Below, in pieces: positions 61,160-64,000 of a stretch of 64,000 nucleotides of DNA. The DNA is taken from the NCBI RefSeq assembly GCF_907164915.1, contig NC_061867.1, forward strand, positions 22,305,202-22,369,201, in the 5' to 3' direction. The notes below the pieces were generated by a model. That model made no database searches and was not told the DNA's origin. It saw nothing but the letters and a program-made list of their open reading frames with translations. How positions within the stretch are numbered: the stretch's first letter is position 1; the number at the start of each line of letters is the position of its first letter. The translations under genes were made by a program, and so were the position numbers. Source of the DNA: Impatiens glandulifera (lineage: Eukaryota; Streptophyta; Magnoliopsida; Ericales; Balsaminaceae).

Positions 61160-61620
61160 CACGCGATTTAATCTAAATCGCGTGAGTTCATCACCGCGAT
61201 TTAGATGAAACGCGTGATTCGTAATTCGCGTTTTTAAATGTACGCGATTTACCTATGTTAACAATATCATAACTTATCCTCATAACTCACGCGTATTGTG
61301 TATAATCAAACAACAAGGAACAATGTTGTTATTCGCCACATAACTCAAACAACAAGGAACAATGTTGTTATTCACGCATATTCGCCACATAACTCAAACA
61401 ACAAGGAACAAGGAACAATGTTGCTATTCACGTGTTTCATCTAAAACGCGTGAATAAACTCACGCGTTTTAGATGAAACGCGTGAATGCATTTCACATTA
61501 AAACGCGTGAGTTTATTCACGTGTTTTAGATGAAACACGTGAATGCATTTCACATTAAAACGCGTGAGTATATTCACGTGTTTTAGATGAAACACGTGAA
61601 TAACAATTCACGTCTTTCAT
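61160..61620. repeat. MULE subterminal palindromic modules
   Basis: Short palindromes around ACGCG: CACGCGATTTA and its complement at 61160-61184 (3-bp spacer). Then three units of about 58 bp at 61436-61610 hold CACGCGTTT-TAGATG-AAACGCGTG or CACGTGTTT-TAGATG-AAACACGTG. A separate roughly 50-bp repeat (AACAACAAGGAACAATGTTG) lies at 61290-61430. The position matches transposase-binding subterminal repeats of MULEs; binding is inference. Confidence 0.8.
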
Positions 61621-61832
61621 CGTATATATTAATTTTGTGCCCTAATTTATAACAAAACCACGAATCCTTAATTTCCCCTTCTCTCTTCTCTCGCTTTCGC
61701 CACTCCGACTCGACCCTCCCCTGAAGAACTCGACCACGAGCAGCAGCAGCGGACGACTACGACGACACCACGATACCCTGAAGAACTCGACCACTAGCAG
61801 CAGCAGCTTACCCACTACTCTTCGTTCTCAAA

Positions 61833-64000
61833 ATGGGTATGTTTATTTAATATTTAAAATGCTATTCAAATAAAGTAAGGGTAATTTGTGGATGATTGAA
61901 ATGATTTGATTAAATCTAAATAACCCTTCCTCAAACGATGCCTTGATTTGGGTATTAGCTTTGTTTTAGTGCATAGAAAGTCTTATTGAGTTATTGTCTT
62001 GGAATTTGTTTATCAGTACGTTGTTTAAGTTCCACAGTTATTATAGTTACAAGACCTTTTTGTTTAAGTTCCACAGTTCTTGAGTTATCTTGTTATTCTA
62101 GTATTAAGGTTTAGGGTTTGCATGCTGGTATAGTGTAGCTGATTTCACTCAATACTATCTTGTTATTCTAGTATTGAGGTAGAGTTTACTGGTATGTTTC
62201 GTGGAGATACAATGTTCCAAGAATTAACCACAAGTTTGCTTCAATGGACCTATTGGATAGGGAGCTCTTATCCCATTAGATTCATTGAAGCAAACTTATG
62301 GTAAAAAGTTGCGGCATTGGATTTCCTGAAACTCTACGAGCAAACTCTCCTCGGTTATGGTAATGTTGTTGAACTGTTTTCAATTCTTGTGATGTTGTTG
62401 AACTGTTTTCAATTGCAGCTCAAGTACCTGTACTTCTTTACTTTGATGGAGAGTGGAAAACTACGGACGATCTTACTCATTTTTCTGCAAAGTCAAACAG
62501 CGGTATGATTGTTCCCCAAAATTCTACTTATGCCCAATTAGTTGATCAAATTTATTCTGCTACCGATGTTGACAAATCTAGATATGATTTATTGCTTCAA
62601 GCCAAGTATAATGCTCCTGGCATGATTGCCAAATTTTCTTATATAACTGATATAAAAAAAGATGTGGATGTGGAGTTCTTTTACATGAAGCAGTTTCAGT
62701 CCACAACCGCACTCCATTGTGTGTATCCTTAGTAGAGAAGTCACTACCAACTCAAGAAAGTGTAGCTGTTCCAGAAATTGATGACCCCGACGTCTTCCCG
62801 ATGCAGCGTGAGGTTTTCTTTGAAAATGACATTGAAGATGAACATTTGCGTCTGAATGTGGGGGATGATGCTGATGATGATTGGGTTCCTATTACCCAAC
62901 CTAGTAGTTCTGATTGGGTTCCTAGTACCAATCCAAATCCAAGCGGTTCTTGGGTTCCTAGTACACAACAAAACAATGTTGTTGTTCGTACTCAACCAAG
63001 CTGCAGTGAATGGGTTGCTAGTAACATACCAAGTAGTGAAAATCCTTTACATGAGGCAGTAAGTACCGGAATCGGATTGGAAGTCAGTTCTTTGTTTGAG
63101 AATAAAAAAGAACTTCAGCTGAGGTTATATAAATATGCCATGACTAATCATTTTGAATTCAAAGTGTTGAAGTCAAAAAAAGAACTTTGGGTTGTGAAAT
63201 GTTTGGATAAGAATTGCAAGTGGAGACTGCGTGCTGTCAGAGTAAATTCCTCGGAAATGTTTGAGATTCGTAAATTCGTAAAAGATCATACCTGTTCAAT
63301 TGTGACAAGGCAAGAGAATCAAAGGCCATCACCAGCATGGGTGTTTGGGGAATGCATGAAGAGCAAGTACATGGACCATCACCATGACCACATGCCCAAG
63401 AAAATAATGGAAGACATACAGACTACTTATGGAATAAATTTGTCTTATAATAAGGCTTGGCGGTCTAGAGAAAAGGCCCTAATGGCGGTGCGAGGAACTG
63501 TAGAAGATTCTTACGGTAAATTGCCATCATACCTGTACATGTTGGAGAAGAACAATCCGGGTACCATAACAGACATCCAGACGGATGAGCACGGTCATTT
63601 CAGGTATATGTTCATGTCCTTAGGCTGCTCAATTAGGGGTTTCAAAAACTGTTGTCGTCCAGTATTGTGCGTCGATGCCAGTTTTCTTAAGCACAAGGTT
63701 GGAGGTCAGCTATTGGTGGCGATAGCATTAGATGCGAATGAACAACTCTATCCTGTTGCATTCGGCGTTGTTGATTCTGAAAATAACAACTCCTGGACTT
63801 ATTTCATGCAAAAACTTAGAGATGCAATTGGATTGGTTGATGATCTCGTGTTTGTATCTGATAGACACCCAAGCATCGCCAATGCCTTGTGTGCTGTTTT
63901 TCCAGAAGCTGACCACGGTGCGTGCACATATCATATCAAGATGAATATTATGGCCAAATTCAAAACCGATCACTGCCACGCCGAGTTTGGTTTGGCTTCT
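61833..64000 (+). CDS. MuDR-type MULE transposase, 3' part outside window, one frameshift
   Basis: Exon 1 is ATGG (61833-61836). A 582-bp intron (61837 GTATGT to 62418 GCAG) follows, and exon 2 runs from 62419 to beyond the window. The start MAQVPVLLYFDGEW is the usual MULE N-terminus. The MuDR DNA-binding domain begins GIGLEVSSLFENKKELQLRL (from about 63070) and carries YAMTNHFEFKV and CLDKNCKWRLRAV. The MULE DDE domain has CVDASFLK (first Asp codon 63674), GGQLLVAIALDANEQLYPVA, VVDSENNNSWTYF, VSDRHPS (second Asp codon 63860) and CTYHI (CxxH). The Glu is beyond the edge. The frame before about 62695 and the frame after about 62715 differ by one base (…MKQFQS versus TPLCVSLVEKS), so one nucleotide seems to have been lost. 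Otherwise the frame is open for over 1.2 kb. It would act in the nucleus on the element's own ends. Confidence 0.9.
62228..62301. repeat. 74-bp imperfect palindrome in the MULE 5' intron
   Basis: CCACAAGTTTGCTTCAATG on the left is complementary (one mismatch) to the right end CATTGAAGCAAACTTATGG. Pairing continues with mismatches to the centre GAGCTC. As RNA it would give a roughly 34-bp hairpin. Confidence 0.8.

Larger units (their letters stand above)
61008..64000 (+). mobile_element. Mutator-like element (MULE), left part, runs off the window
   Basis: Begins GGGAAATTTGATGAAATGGC, a typical MULE terminal-repeat start, exactly where the duplicated flank stops. The terminal region (61008-61135) is rich in GGGCCC blocks. 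Then follow a palindrome-rich subterminal region (61140-61620), a promoter and leader with a CAGCAGCAG stretch (61620-61832), a 5' intron and the transposase. The right terminal repeat lies outside the window. The 9 bases left of it (CATAAGCTT, 60999-61007) should recur at the far end if this is an intact insertion. Confidence 0.88.

Noticed and set aside
62228..62301. Similarity of the hairpin centre (TTGGATAGGGAGCTCTTA) to miR159/319
   Set aside because: A three-base gap is needed, and real miR159/319 precursors are much longer with the miRNA near the stem base. Probably coincidence around GAGCTC.
62752..62976. Minus-strand frames opposite the MULE transposase
   Set aside because: Shadow frames of the plus-strand coding region with its WVPST repeats.

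Overview
The window is nuclear DNA from a flowering plant, most likely a eudicot. The evidence is a three-intron class III peroxidase gene, a plant R3-MYB gene, a plant-type nuclear tRNA-Asn(GTT), and a dense layer of Ty1/copia, Ty3/gypsy, LINE, MULE and MITE sequence in very AT-rich DNA. There is no bacterial, organellar or CRISPR signal. Only two ordinary protein-coding host genes are visible. The rest is transposable-element sediment of several ages, much of it duplicated within the window.

Layout. 1-8.3 kb: decayed Ty3/gypsy integrase followed by two diverged tandem-repeat arrays (units of about 68 and 95 bp) and gene-free retroelement-like DNA. 8.36-8.50 kb: a perfect 39-bp inverted repeat. 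9.1-10.0 kb: a MULE-type end fragment abutting a 90-bp minisatellite that happens to stay open as a 278-codon frame. 10.69-15.92 kb: a degenerate minus-strand Ty1/copia element with both LTRs and its primer-binding site. 16.75-17.12 kb: a small three-exon R3-MYB gene (minus strand, 78 codons). 18.5-21.9 kb: a hAT-like MITE, an array of six tRNA-promoter (SINE-like) units, and a foldback element ending in a TA microsatellite. 23.5-28.8 kb: a plus-strand Ty1/copia pseudo-element whose 3' LTR lies next to an inverted second copy of itself. 32.4-33.9 kb: the peroxidase gene, followed 175 bp later by a 996-bp foldback MULE-type element with a 10-bp target duplication.

35-58 kb is a mosaic of duplicated blocks. 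One dispersed repeat is present at 36.4-38.9 kb and again at 48.2-54.9 kb; the second copy is split by a 2.84-kb insertion. A tRNA-Asn locus with its flank at 57.2-58.1 kb has a decayed paralogue at 39.8-41.9 kb, into which a 5'-truncated LINE has jumped. Between them, at 42.1-48.2 kb, lies a minus-strand copia fragment whose gag region is tandemly triplicated within a single element. 59.5-61.0 kb holds diverged duplicates. From 61,008 to the right edge runs a MULE (MuDR-type) with its left terminus, a palindrome-rich subterminal region, a 582-bp 5' intron and a long transposase frame that leaves the window. That frame carries one apparent 1-nt frameshift.

No set of genes works together as a pathway. 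The functional units are independent: a secreted haem peroxidase, a probable R3-MYB repressor, a tRNA gene, and the MULE transposase. I did not find a convincing undescribed system. The oddest structures are palindromic modules whose two arms change together (1.2-2.8 kb and 61.4-61.6 kb), a tRNA gene duplicated and broken in its anticodon arm at a palindrome, the triplicated gag, and the SINE-like tandem array. All comparisons were made by eye.
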